Below the pieces are notes generated by a model that saw nothing but the letters and a program-made list of their open reading frames with translations, had not been told where the DNA came from and searched no databases. The position numbers were made by a program, and so were the translations under genes. From NCBI GenBank assembly GCA_025057135.1, contig JANWXY010000047.1:1-50039 (forward strand): a DNA stretch of 50,039 bases, in the 5' to 3' direction. Of this stretch, positions 40,049 to 47,320 are shown piece after piece. The stretch comes from Bacteroidia bacterium. Its GTDB lineage: Bacteria > Bacteroidota > Bacteroidia > SpSt-205. Positions within the stretch are counted from its first letter, which is position 1. Each line of letters opens with the position of its first letter.

Positions 40049-40624
40049 ATGGAACCGATTCTACCACCTGGGACAGGTTGGATAGAAGTGATTTGTGGAG
40101 GGATGTTTTCTGGGAAAACTGAGGAGCTGCTGCGCCGCGTTCGTCGTGCTCAGATAGCTGGCCAAAGAGTTCTCCTTTTCAAGCCTGAGATAGATACTCG
40201 CTATCATCCGTTAGCGATAGTTTCTCATGACCAGAATTCCCTTCAGGCACACCCTGTTCCTAACTCTGGCTCTCTCTATCTCATGAGCAGTGAGGCCGAT
40301 GTGATTGCCATAGATGAAGCGCAGTTTTTTGATGATGGAATCATCACGGTAGCGGATAGGCTGGCGGATGAAGGCAAAAGGGTGATAATTGCTGGCTTAG
40401 ACATGGACTACTGTGGTCGCCCCTTTGGTCCGATGCCTTCACTTATGGCGATAGCGGAGTTTGTCACTAAGCTCCATGCGGTCTGTACCCGTACGGGTCT
40501 TCCGGCGCATTATTCTTATCGGCGCATTCCCTCAGATGGAACCGTTTTGCCAGGTGGGGCGGAAATGTATGAGCCCGTTTCTCGGAAAGCTTTCTATGAA
40601 CTGGGAGCAAAGTGTAGAGATTGA
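40049..40624 (+). CDS. tdk: Thymidine kinase (type II)
   Basis: Tdk phosphorylates thymidine to dTMP in the salvage pathway. The 191-residue protein has Walker A GGMFSGKTEELL, the DEAQFFDD motif, the GLDMDYCGRPFGPMPSLMAIAEFVTKLHAVC segment and YSYRRIPSDGTVLPGGAEMYEPVSRKAFYEL. The zinc ribbon is incomplete: only one Cys remains in VCTRTG and no CR-x-C follows, so it likely lacks the structural zinc. The ATG at 40049 is 4 bases after the HMA stop; the track start at 39974 is inside the HMA gene. Its end overlaps the ATL gene by 29 bases. Confidence 0.93.
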   Translation: MEPILPPGTGWIEVICGGMFSGKTEELLRRVRRAQIAGQRVLLFKPEIDTRYHPLAIVSHDQNSLQAHPVPNSGSLYLMSSEADVIAIDEAQFFDDGIITVADRLADEGKRVIIAGLDMDYCGRPFGPMPSLMAIAEFVTKLHAVCTRTGLPAHYSYRRIPSDGTVLPGGAEMYEPVSRKAFYELGAKCRD

Positions 40625-40991
40625 CTTTTATGATCGTGTCTGGCGGGTAGTTCGGGCTGTGCCGTCGGGGCGCGTCACCACTTATGGAGCGATAGCTAAA
40701 TATCTGGGGATGAGGAGAGGGGCTCGGCTGGTTGGCTATGCGATGAATGCCAGTCATACAGCCATTCCACCCGTACCTGCGCATCGTGTCGTAAATCATG
40801 CGGGACTACTTACAGGAAAGTTTCACTTTTCTACTCCCACTACCATGCAGCAGCTCTTAGAAGCTGAAGGTGTCATTATCATAAACGACAAAGTGAGAGA
40901 CTTTGCCAAACTTTTTTGGGACCCTTTACAAAATCTACCGCTACCGGATATTTTTTTCATGCAGACATGCCATCCGGAGGATATGCTTTGA
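40596..40991 (+). CDS. MGMT-family alkyltransferase-like protein (active-site Cys replaced by Ala)
   Basis: The 131-residue protein has the winged-helix fold of O6-alkylguanine-DNA alkyltransferases: DRVWRVVRAVPSGRVTTYGAIAKYLGMRRGARLVGYAMNAS. The active-site motif PCHR reads PAHR (PPVPAHRVVNHAGLLTGKFHF), so it cannot accept alkyl groups. Alkyltransferase-like (ATL) proteins of this kind bind alkylated guanine and pass it to nucleotide excision repair; the usual E. coli form has PWHR. It is a second route of lesion recognition. The start at 40596 is inside tdk. The track version (40461) adds residues from antisense or out-of-frame reading. Confidence 0.88.
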   Translation: MNWEQSVEIDFYDRVWRVVRAVPSGRVTTYGAIAKYLGMRRGARLVGYAMNASHTAIPPVPAHRVVNHAGLLTGKFHFSTPTTMQQLLEAEGVIIINDKVRDFAKLFWDPLQNLPLPDIFFMQTCHPEDML

Positions 40992-40998
40992 CAATGAT

Positions 40999-41817
40999 AT
41001 GCCTAAGGTTGGAATTTTTGACTCAGGATTAGGGGGACTGCTCACCGCTCGGCTGCTGCGTGAGAAGCGCCCAGATATATCTATTCTTTACTATGGCGAT
41101 ACTGCGCATCTTCCTTATGGAGACAAATCTTCCAGCCAGATACGAACGTACGTCAGGGATATCGTACGCTTCCTGCGGGCGCAAGGGGCGGAAATCATAG
41201 CTATTGCTTGTAACACTGCTTCGGCTGTGGGTTATGATACTGCCTGTGAAGCAGCTGAAAATATACCCGTACTAAGCGCTATCTATCCAGCCCTAAATGC
41301 ATTCTCGGAGCTTCGTTTCTCCGAACCCGTGGGCGTCATAGGGACATATACTACTATTCGCTCGGGGATTTATGGACGAGCCCTGAAAGCGATGGGTTAT
41401 AGGGTGCGTGAGCTGGCTACGCCAGTATTAGTTCCCTTGATAGAGGAGGGATGGATTGAGCATCCCGCGACAGCGGCTGCCATACACACCTACTTGTCCG
41501 AGTTAGGCGAAGTGGAGACTTTGCTTTTAGCCTGCACGCACTACCCACTCCTTCAAAATCAGATGCAAAAGTATTATACCCAAGTGGGTATGGAGGTACA
41601 TATTGTCAGCACTGCAGAACTGCTGGCAGAGGCTGTCGCTCGGGCGGTTGGTCAGGAGGGTACTGTACATGGAGAGAGCCATTTTTGGGTATCTGATGCG
41701 AATCCGCGCTTCATTGAGCTGGCTAAGCGTTTCTGGGGAGCAGACATTATTTTAGAAGAAGCACCAGCAGGCACCAGTACGGAGTATTTACCCAGTCAGG
41801 TTTTACCTGTGAAATAG
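40999..41817 (+). CDS. murI: Glutamate racemase
   Basis: MurI converts L-glutamate to D-glutamate for peptidoglycan. The 272-residue protein (from ATG 40999) has PKVGIFDSGLGGLLTARLLREKRPDISILYYGDTAHLPYGDKS, with the DSGxGG motif. The two catalytic Cys are in AIACNTASAVG and LLACTHYPLLQ. The track start at 40903 reads through the ATL gene and is rejected. It is the last gene of the unit, and a terminator-like hairpin follows at once. Confidence 0.94.
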   Translation: MPKVGIFDSGLGGLLTARLLREKRPDISILYYGDTAHLPYGDKSSSQIRTYVRDIVRFLRAQGAEIIAIACNTASAVGYDTACEAAENIPVLSAIYPALNAFSELRFSEPVGVIGTYTTIRSGIYGRALKAMGYRVRELATPVLVPLIEEGWIEHPATAAAIHTYLSELGEVETLLLACTHYPLLQNQMQKYYTQVGMEVHIVSTAELLAEAVARAVGQEGTVHGESHFWVSDANPRFIELAKRFWGADIILEEAPAGTSTEYLPSQVLPVK

Positions 41818-41862
41818 AAGCCCCGTTTTTTGCAGACGGGACGCTCTCAGGGGGCTTTATTA
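41818..41862 (+). terminator. Terminator-like hairpin after murI
   Basis: AAGCCCC pairs with GGGGCTT across a loop that contains a second stem, CCCGT with ACGGG, followed by TATTATCC. The U-tail is short, so termination strength is uncertain. Confidence 0.55.
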
Positions 41863-41886
41863 TCCAAAATCCAACTCTGTGCAGGT

Positions 41887-41910
41887 AAGCTTTACGCACG
41901 AGCAAAGCTT
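41887..41910 (+). promoter_or_regulatory. Inverted repeat in the thioredoxin-like gene promoter
   Basis: AAGCTTT, 10 bases, AAAGCTT; perfect 7-base arms that end 1 base before the TATCTTTG box. It covers the -33 region, so a dimeric regulator could bind here. Confidence 0.55.
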
Positions 41911-41911
41911 G

Positions 41912-41919
41912 TATCTTTG
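41912..41919 (+). promoter_or_regulatory. -7 box of the thioredoxin-like gene (TATCTTTG)
   Basis: TATCTTTG is followed by AAAT and ATG at 41924, a 4-base spacer. Confidence 0.72.
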
Positions 41920-41923
41920 AAAT

Positions 41924-42475
41924 ATGCCTACTTACGCCGAAGCAACCCCACTCGGGGCTACTTTACCTGCCTTTAGTTTATTAGGTGTATGTGGTGAGCG
42001 CGTTGAAAGCCAGAGCCTTTCTGGTAAGCCACTTGTGGTCGTATTTACCTGCGGGCACTGCCCATATGTTCAAGCCATAGAGGATAGAATGTTAGCCTTA
42101 GCCAGGGAGTTTATTCCGAGGGGTATTTCATGGGTGGGGATAGCAGCGAATGATCCTTCCCTTTATCCTGAGGAGGATTCGCCTGAGGCTTTATGTCGTC
42201 GTACTCGGGAGAAAGATTATCCATTCCCTATTTTATATGACGAGACGCAGGCGGTGGCGCGCGCCTTCGGAGCGGTATGTACGCCTGAGTTTTTTTTGTA
42301 TGATGCTTCTCACCGTCTCTACTATCATGGACGCTTAGATGATAACTGGCAAAATCCTCATGCGGTCACGCGACACGAGCTACGTGATGCTCTGGAAGCC
42401 CTGCTGGCTGGCTTACCTGCTCCTTCGCCTCAGTACCCTGCCATGGGCTGCTCTATCAAATGGCGCTCCGCTTGA
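41924..42475 (+). CDS. Thioredoxin-like AhpC/TSA family protein
   Basis: The 183-residue protein has a thioredoxin fold of the AhpC/TSA type: PLGATLPAFSLLGVCGERVESQSLSGKPLVVVFTCGHCPYVQAIEDRMLALAREFIPRGISWVGIAANDPSLYPEEDSPEALCRRTREKDYPFPILYDETQAVARAFGAVCTPEFFLYD. The redox pair is CGHC; the cis-Pro lies in CTPEFF. This group is common in Bacteroidota and may reduce peroxides or disulfides. There is no signal peptide, so it is cytoplasmic. Its promoter has an inverted repeat, suggesting regulation. It overlaps the next gene by 16 bases. Confidence 0.9.
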   Translation: MPTYAEATPLGATLPAFSLLGVCGERVESQSLSGKPLVVVFTCGHCPYVQAIEDRMLALAREFIPRGISWVGIAANDPSLYPEEDSPEALCRRTREKDYPFPILYDETQAVARAFGAVCTPEFFLYDASHRLYYHGRLDDNWQNPHAVTRHELRDALEALLAGLPAPSPQYPAMGCSIKWRSA

Positions 42476-43041
42476 AAGTCAGTCTCATCGGCCCAATACT
42501 GAGTTTAGTATTCGGGCAGCGCTTACTTGTAGGTCCTACGGGAAAGGATACCGTTTTACCTGCGGGGAAGGTAATAGTGCGCTATGTTGCGCCTCCAGGT
42601 TGGCAGCGGGATACCTTTATTCTGGTGGTTCGGAATGCTCTGGGCATCGTACATCGTGGGCGCCTTTTGCCTCATTCAAACGCTGTTCATCAAGCTGAGC
42701 TAAACTTATCTAAGTCAGGCTTCTTTGTTTTGCTGGTGTATCATCCTCGAGCGGGGGGACGGATTTGGGCATCGCATCGATTATACCTTTTGTCTCCGCC
42801 TCATACGACGGTGGCTCACGTGCGAGCCTATCATAATGCTCTCCTCGCTAAAAAGCCTTCTCCTATACAGTCCCTTTCCACTAATCTCCCGGAAGATTTA
42901 GAGCCTCTCACTGAGCCTTTTTCGGATGCTGCGCCTTTACCAGCCATAGATATAGAGGCTGAGACAGAGAGCATCCTAATAGACGAGCCTACCCAGGGAT
43001 TGGATGAAAGGGGCGACGAGGAGGTTTTGGACGATGAGTAA
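42460..43041 (+). CDS. Exported protein of unknown function
   Basis: The 193-residue protein starts with a probable signal peptide (MALRLKVSLIGPILSLVFG). Residues about 25-125 are beta-rich (VLPAGKVIVRYVAPPGWQRDTFILVVRNALGIVHRG, KSGFFVLLVYHPRAGGRIWASHRLYLL) and could form one Ig-like domain. The last 60 residues are acidic and low-complexity, ending DERGDEEVLDDE. The start overlaps the thioredoxin-like gene by 16 bases, so it is cotranscribed. I do not recognise the family. The stop is 4 bases from the end of the opposing 80-residue gene. Confidence 0.6.
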   Translation: MALRLKVSLIGPILSLVFGQRLLVGPTGKDTVLPAGKVIVRYVAPPGWQRDTFILVVRNALGIVHRGRLLPHSNAVHQAELNLSKSGFFVLLVYHPRAGGRIWASHRLYLLSPPHTTVAHVRAYHNALLAKKPSPIQSLSTNLPEDLEPLTEPFSDAAPLPAIDIEAETESILIDEPTQGLDERGDEEVLDDE

Positions 43042-43045
43042 AATC

Positions 43046-43288
43046 TTACAGGAGTGTCTTATTTTCGGGGAAAGAGTCGCTTTTTTGCTGGGTATCAGCA
43101 GGGGGTAAAGGGTCTACTTGATCATCAACTCCCAGTCGGCGCAAGGAGGCTTCCATTTGTTGAAGCTCCCATTCAGCTTTTTGGCGAAGTCGTCGCCGAC
43201 GAAGCTCTTCTATGAAAGCCTTTCGCTCTCGTAAGTCATTCTTGTAAAATTCTTTCAAGCGCTCGTATTCCTCGGGTGAGTAGGGCAT
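43046..43288 (-). CDS. Small charged protein downstream of pspA
   Basis: The 80-residue protein is helical and highly charged (PYSPEEYERLKEFYKNDLRERKAFIEELRRRRLRQKAEWELQQMEASLRRLG), with an acidic disordered tail. Its ATG shares one base with the pspA stop (TAATG), so it is translated with PspA. It may act with PspA on membrane stress, but this is only from position. Family not recognised. Confidence 0.6.
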   Translation of the reverse strand: MPYSPEEYERLKEFYKNDLRERKAFIEELRRRRLRQKAEWELQQMEASLRRLGVDDQVDPLPPADTQQKSDSFPENKTLL

Positions 43289-44022
43289 TACAGGAGCGGG
43301 CTTTTGCCTTGACTTTCTTGACCTTCCTGCTGCGGAGAGGGAGGCGGTGGAGCTTCTAAACCGAGTTCTGCTTTTAGACGAGCGAGCGATTCGCGAGCTT
43401 GAATCTTTTCCATCTCTTCATCCAGTTTGAGGCGAGAAGTATCTATGCTGTCCATAGCCAGCTCCAAGCGTGCCTCATAAGCGGCGGATTTTTCTTGGAG
43501 ACGGCGCACCATTTCATCGTGTGTCTGGTCTATGCCTCCTACTTCAAACTGCTCAAATGCATCGGCGATTCGGGCTTGCCATTTAGCGCGTTCATACTGT
43601 TGGAGGGCCGCCCGGGCTTCCTGAATCTTACGTTCGCGCTCACGCATGAAAAGCTTTTTGACTTCCAACGCTTTATCGTATGCTCGGCGGGCTGCTTCCA
43701 GCTCTGCTTGGGTCTGAACGAGGCTCTGCTTCAGTTTTTCCACTCGGAGGGCATACTGCTCCGCAAGGTCTTCACGATTTTGATTGAGGGCAGCGCGTAC
43801 CCGTGTTACCAAATCATTGTACTCTTTTTGGTACTTATCCAGCTCTCGCTCTAAAAGAGTCACTGTGGCTTTGACTGAGGCGATGTGTTCATTCATTTTA
43901 GGGACCTGCTCATTCAGCTCGCGGATATTCTGTTCTAAGATGAGCTTGGGGTCCTCTATGGTTTCTATGGCTTTGCCAAAAAGGGCGCGCACGGCGCGCT
44001 TAAACCGCTTCCACAGAGACAT
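43288..44022 (-). CDS. pspA: PspA/IM30 family protein
   Basis: PspA/Vipp1 proteins are ESCRT-III-like and coat damaged membranes. The 244-residue protein begins with an amphipathic helix (SLWKRFKRAVRALFGKAIETIEDPKLILEQNIRELNEQV) and continues as a long coiled coil (NEHIASVKATVTLLERELDKYQKEYNDLVTRVRAALNQNREDLAEQYALRVEKLKQSL). It ends with a Pro/Gln-rich tail. Length fits the family. The start overlaps the fbp end by 23 bases. There is no PspF or PspB/C here, so it belongs to the fbp unit rather than a stress operon. Confidence 0.9.
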   Translation of the reverse strand: MSLWKRFKRAVRALFGKAIETIEDPKLILEQNIRELNEQVPKMNEHIASVKATVTLLERELDKYQKEYNDLVTRVRAALNQNREDLAEQYALRVEKLKQSLVQTQAELEAARRAYDKALEVKKLFMRERERKIQEARAALQQYERAKWQARIADAFEQFEVGGIDQTHDEMVRRLQEKSAAYEARLELAMDSIDTSRLKLDEEMEKIQARESLARLKAELGLEAPPPPSPQQEGQESQGKSPLL

Positions 44023-45001
44023 GATTGCGCAAAAACTCGGTTATACGGTCTATTTCTGTCGCTGGTCCGAGAAAGAGTGGTGTCCGCTGGTGAATCTTTT
44101 TCGCTGGAACATCTAAGAGAGTTTGATACCCATCGGAAGCTTTGCCTCCGGCTTGTTCTGTCAGCCATGCCATGGGAAATCCTTCGTATAAGAGACGCAG
44201 TTTGCCCTCAGGCTTTTTCACTGTGCCGGGATACATAAAGAGCCCTCCTTTCAGCAAGTTACGATGGAAGTCTGCTACCAGAGAGCCTACATATCGTAAA
44301 GACTGAGGTTTATCAGAGGAACGATTCCGAGCGTGTAGGTCGGTTACATAGCGCTGCAGTCCCTCGCTCCATTCATGCAGCTGATTGTCGTTGAAGGAGT
44401 AGTAGGAGGATTTCGTTGGCATTTGTACCTGAGGATAAGTGAGGAGAAATTCTCCCGCCGCGGGTTCTAAGGTGAAGCCATGTACGCCGCGTCCCGTGGT
44501 GTAGAAAAGCAGAGTGCTCGTGCCGTACAGTACATATCCTGCGGCGACTTGATGCCGACCTCCTTGAAGAAAGTCGGCTTCTGTACAAGGCTCCCCTATG
44601 GATGAAACGCGCCGGTAGATAGAGAAAATTGTGCCCACCGGTACCCCGACGTCAATATTTGAGGAGCCATCCAAGGGATCCAACAGGATAACATATCGCC
44701 CTTCGGGGTGAGTAGGTATGATGTGCTCTTCCTCCTCAGAAGCTATGCCAGCGATGTGCGGATTTTTGGAAAAAAGATTGATAAACAGGCGATTGGCCAT
44801 GTCGTCTAACTTTTGGACACTTTCGCCTTGAACATTGGTGATACCTATCTCGCCTAAGAAGCCGGCTAAAGAAGCTCGCCTCAGATAAAAGCTAACCAGC
44901 TTTGCTCCAAGGCTGATATCTCTCAGGATTTTGGAGAAAGCGCCGGTGGCACTTTCCAATTCCTGCTGGCGGTCAGCAATAAACTGTTCCAGAGTTATCA
45001 T
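44000..45001 (-). CDS. fbp: Fructose-1,6-bisphosphatase, class I
   Basis: FBPase hydrolyses fructose 1,6-bisphosphate in gluconeogenesis. The 333-residue protein starts MITLEQFIADRQQELESATGAFSKILRDISLGAKLVSFYLRRASL, with GITNVQGESVQKLDDMAN, metal motif VILLDPLDGSSNIDVGVPVGTIFSIY and the C-terminal FPMAWLTEQAGGKASDG segment, all class I FBPase signs. Unlike its neighbours it has no -7 box of its own. The ATG lies one base after the 3' end of tRNA-Ser on the same strand, so it is probably cotranscribed with the tRNA, and 3' processing could release a nearly leaderless mRNA. It overlaps pspA by 23 bases. Confidence 0.94.
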   Translation of the reverse strand: MITLEQFIADRQQELESATGAFSKILRDISLGAKLVSFYLRRASLAGFLGEIGITNVQGESVQKLDDMANRLFINLFSKNPHIAGIASEEEEHIIPTHPEGRYVILLDPLDGSSNIDVGVPVGTIFSIYRRVSSIGEPCTEADFLQGGRHQVAAGYVLYGTSTLLFYTTGRGVHGFTLEPAAGEFLLTYPQVQMPTKSSYYSFNDNQLHEWSEGLQRYVTDLHARNRSSDKPQSLRYVGSLVADFHRNLLKGGLFMYPGTVKKPEGKLRLLYEGFPMAWLTEQAGGKASDGYQTLLDVPAKKIHQRTPLFLGPATEIDRITEFLRNHVSVEAV

Positions 45002-45002
45002 G

Positions 45003-45090
45003 CGGAGGGAGAGGGATTCGAACCCCCGAGCCCGCTAAGCGAGCTACCTGATTTCAAGTCAGGCCCGTTCGACCACTCCGGCATCCCTCC
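45003..45090 (-). tRNA. tRNA-Ser (anticodon TGA)
   Basis: The reverse strand folds as a class II tRNA. The acceptor stem is GGAGGGA with TCCCTCC; the anticodon arm is CCTGA CTTGAAA TCAGG with anticodon TGA (reads UCA). The long variable arm is built on GCTCGCTTAGCGGGC, and the T arm is GGGGG TTCGAAT CCCTC. The discriminator is G at 45003. CCA is not encoded (the bases after it read CAT). A TACTTTTG box lies exactly 4 bases before the first base, so transcription must begin within about 4 bases of the box. Confidence 0.95.
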
Positions 45091-45094
45091 ACAG

Positions 45095-45102
45095 CAAAAG
45101 TA
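45095..45102 (-). promoter_or_regulatory. -7 box of tRNA-Ser/fbp (TACTTTTG)
   Basis: TACTTTTG on the minus strand is followed by CTGT and the first tRNA base, a 4-base spacer. It calibrates the box-to-start distance. Confidence 0.72.
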
Positions 45103-45114
45103 CGACAAGCTGCT

Positions 45115-45122
45115 TACTTTTG
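45115..45122 (+). promoter_or_regulatory. -7 box of porV (TACTTTTG)
   Basis: TACTTTTG, 22 bases before the porV ATG. This is one of the few leaders of appreciable length. Confidence 0.62.
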
Positions 45123-45144
45123 CAGAGAAACTTTATCGCTCTGT

Positions 45145-46260
45145 ATGCGAAGGGGTATCATTTTAGCCGGGCTTTTAGCCCAGGCATTTGCGCAGGCTCA
45201 ATCTACGCCCAGTGGGCAAATTCGGGCTATTACTACGGCGGTACCGTTTCTTCTGATTTGTCCAGATGCTCGTAGTGGTGGCATGGCAGAGACTGGAGTC
45301 GCTATCGTACCAGGACCTTACAGCATTCATTGGAATGTCGGCGCCCTTGCTATGGCCCCCGATAGGGCTGGTATAGCGGCTTCTTATACTCCATGGTTGC
45401 GTGCTTTGGGCATAGGTGACATTAATCACTTCTTCCTCCCTTTTTATGCGCACATCGGGGAGCGAGCGGGAACGGTAGCAGCTTCTATGACATTTTTCAG
45501 CCTTGGTAGAATCGAATTCACTGATAATGCCGGCCTAAAGACGGGGGAATACGACGCCAATGAGTTTGCATTTACTGGCGCGTATAGTCGCCAGCTCTCT
45601 GGCAACCTCTCGGCTGGTGTCGCCCTCAAGTACATCCAGAGCAATCTGACTGGCGCTACCACCGTAGGCGGACTTACTACACAACCTGGGCGTTCGGTCG
45701 CAGGAGACATGGGACTGTATTATCAGAAAGATTTCACTATCAAGGTTCGTCCGCAAGCCCTACCGGCGACATTTCGTTGGGGGCTAAACATATCCAATAT
45801 CGGCGCCAAAATGGCTTACACAGCTTCTGGTCAGCGTGACTTTATTCCTACAAACCTGCGGTTAGGCTACTCTTTGACATTCAAACTGGATGATTTCAAT
45901 AGCTTTACCTTCGCAAACGATTTCAACAAGCTTCTGGTACCCTCAGCTGGTGGAGCAGCTCAGGTGCCACTCTTGGAGGGAATCTTCAAGAGCTTCGGTG
46001 ATGCTCAGGGAGGGTGGAGAGAGGAGCTATCAGAGGTGTATTGGAGCCTCGCCGCAGAGTACGATTACAATCGCCTATTCAAAGTACGAGGCGGATTTTT
46101 CTACGAAGACCCGATGAAAGGTAATAGGCGATTTATCACGCTGGGGGCTGGATTACACTTCAGACGGATGGGGATAGACGTGGCCTATCTCACTTCCTTA
46201 GTCCAGAATCATCCTCTGCAGAATACTCTGCGTTTCAGTCTCTTTTTTACATGGAAATGA
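45145..46260 (+). CDS. porV: Type IX secretion outer-membrane protein PorV
   Basis: PorV (LptO) is the outer-membrane beta-barrel that carries type IX cargo from the translocon to the attachment complex. The 371-residue protein begins with a signal peptide (MRRGIILAGLLAQAFAQAQ). It has the PorV opening (RAITTAVPFLLICPDARSGGMAETGVAIVPGPYSIHWNVGAL) and barrel strands throughout (GYSLTFKLDDFNSFTFANDFNKLLVP, VYWSLAAEYDYNRLFKVRGGFFYEDPMKGNRRFITLGAGLHFRRMGIDVAYL), ending RFSLFFTWK. It supports a working T9SS in this organism, in line with the type B cargo gene at 31693. Its end overlaps lpxB by 14 bases. Confidence 0.92.
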   Translation: MRRGIILAGLLAQAFAQAQSTPSGQIRAITTAVPFLLICPDARSGGMAETGVAIVPGPYSIHWNVGALAMAPDRAGIAASYTPWLRALGIGDINHFFLPFYAHIGERAGTVAASMTFFSLGRIEFTDNAGLKTGEYDANEFAFTGAYSRQLSGNLSAGVALKYIQSNLTGATTVGGLTTQPGRSVAGDMGLYYQKDFTIKVRPQALPATFRWGLNISNIGAKMAYTASGQRDFIPTNLRLGYSLTFKLDDFNSFTFANDFNKLLVPSAGGAAQVPLLEGIFKSFGDAQGGWREELSEVYWSLAAEYDYNRLFKVRGGFFYEDPMKGNRRFITLGAGLHFRRMGIDVAYLTSLVQNHPLQNTLRFSLFFTWK

Positions 46261-47320
46261 GGATAGCTTGAGCAGCTACTTCAGCCGCAGATTCAGGGCT
46301 GAGACGTTCTCGTAAAGTGAGGAGTTTGGCTTTGATGCTCTGCTGATTTTGTATTTGGGTTCTCAGGGCATGCTCGAGAGCAGGTAGGGTGTAGGCGCTT
46401 TGGATGAGCTCAGGGAAAATCGGCTCCCCAAGAATCAGGTTAGGCAGACCGATGAAGGGTACTCGTACAAGCTGCTTCGCCAAGAGATAGGAGAAGTAGT
46501 TGCCTTTATACACGATTACACTGGGCGTACCGATAAGGGCTGCTTCCAAGGTCGCTGTACCAGACGTAACTACTGCTGCAGTGGCGCCTGCTAATAGGCT
46601 CTGCGTTTGTCCCTCCACGAGAGGTAAGCCAGGGGCAAGCTGTTCATAAATAGACACCGGTAAGTGCTTTACCTTAGAGACGATAAAATCCCATTCGGGG
46701 AGTACGGAAGGCAGTTTAGCCATGAGCGGTAACATGTTTTTTACTTCATGGATGCGACTGCCAGGTAGAAGCGCAATATACGGTCGGCTCCAGCGCAGCG
46801 CAGTGACGCCCTCCACCTGCTTCAGTAGCGGATGCCCGACATAGGTTGCTTTTACGCCATATTGAGCATAAAATGCTGGTTCAAAGGGTAAAATACAGAG
46901 TATCTGCACAAGTGGATGCCGAAGGTGGCGCACTCGCCCGGGATTCCAAGCCCAGAGCTGGGGTGGTATGAAATAAGTTACTTTGATACCTCGGCGTACC
47001 GCCCAGCGTGCCAAGCGAAGATTCAGTCCCGGATAATCTACCAAAATTAGCTGATCAGGAGCGTAATCTAAAATATCCTTTTGCAAGCGCCTATATAGCC
47101 TGATGAACTTTGAAAGATTGCGCAAAACTTCTACAAATCCTACGACTGCATACGCCTTCCAGTCTGTGATGAGCTGCACTCCGTGATTTGCCATGAGCTC
47201 GCCTCCCATTCCACGCATCTCTATGTTGGGGCTAAGCTGTCGGAGGGCTTTTATGACAGAAACTGCGTGAAGTTCGCCCGATAGCTCTCCTACGACCCAG
47301 TATAGCCGCTTTTTTTCCAC
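46247..47320 (-). CDS. lpxB: Lipid-A-disaccharide synthase
   Basis: LpxB joins UDP-diacylglucosamine and lipid X in lipid A synthesis. The 357-residue protein has the GT-B fold of the family with typical segments: VVGELSGELHAVSVIKAL, RGMGGELMANHGVQLI, LVDYPGLNLRLARWAVRRGIKVTYFIPPQLWAWNPGRVRHLR, YVGHPLL, LPGSRIHEVKNMLPLM and VVTSGTATLEAALIGTPSVIVYK. GTG start with a TACCTTCG box 4 bases upstream. The rest of the lpx pathway is not here, but lptE in this window fits the same envelope. Confidence 0.95.
   Translation of the reverse strand: MEKKRLYWVVGELSGELHAVSVIKALRQLSPNIEMRGMGGELMANHGVQLITDWKAYAVVGFVEVLRNLSKFIRLYRRLQKDILDYAPDQLILVDYPGLNLRLARWAVRRGIKVTYFIPPQLWAWNPGRVRHLRHPLVQILCILPFEPAFYAQYGVKATYVGHPLLKQVEGVTALRWSRPYIALLPGSRIHEVKNMLPLMAKLPSVLPEWDFIVSKVKHLPVSIYEQLAPGLPLVEGQTQSLLAGATAAVVTSGTATLEAALIGTPSVIVYKGNYFSYLLAKQLVRVPFIGLPNLILGEPIFPELIQSAYTLPALEHALRTQIQNQQSIKAKLLTLRERLSPESAAEVAAQAILISM

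Noticed and set aside
45003-45090. Further tRNA or rRNA genes elsewhere
   Set aside because: I looked for other GGTTCGAATCC-type T arms and found only this tRNA; no rRNA-like sequence was seen.
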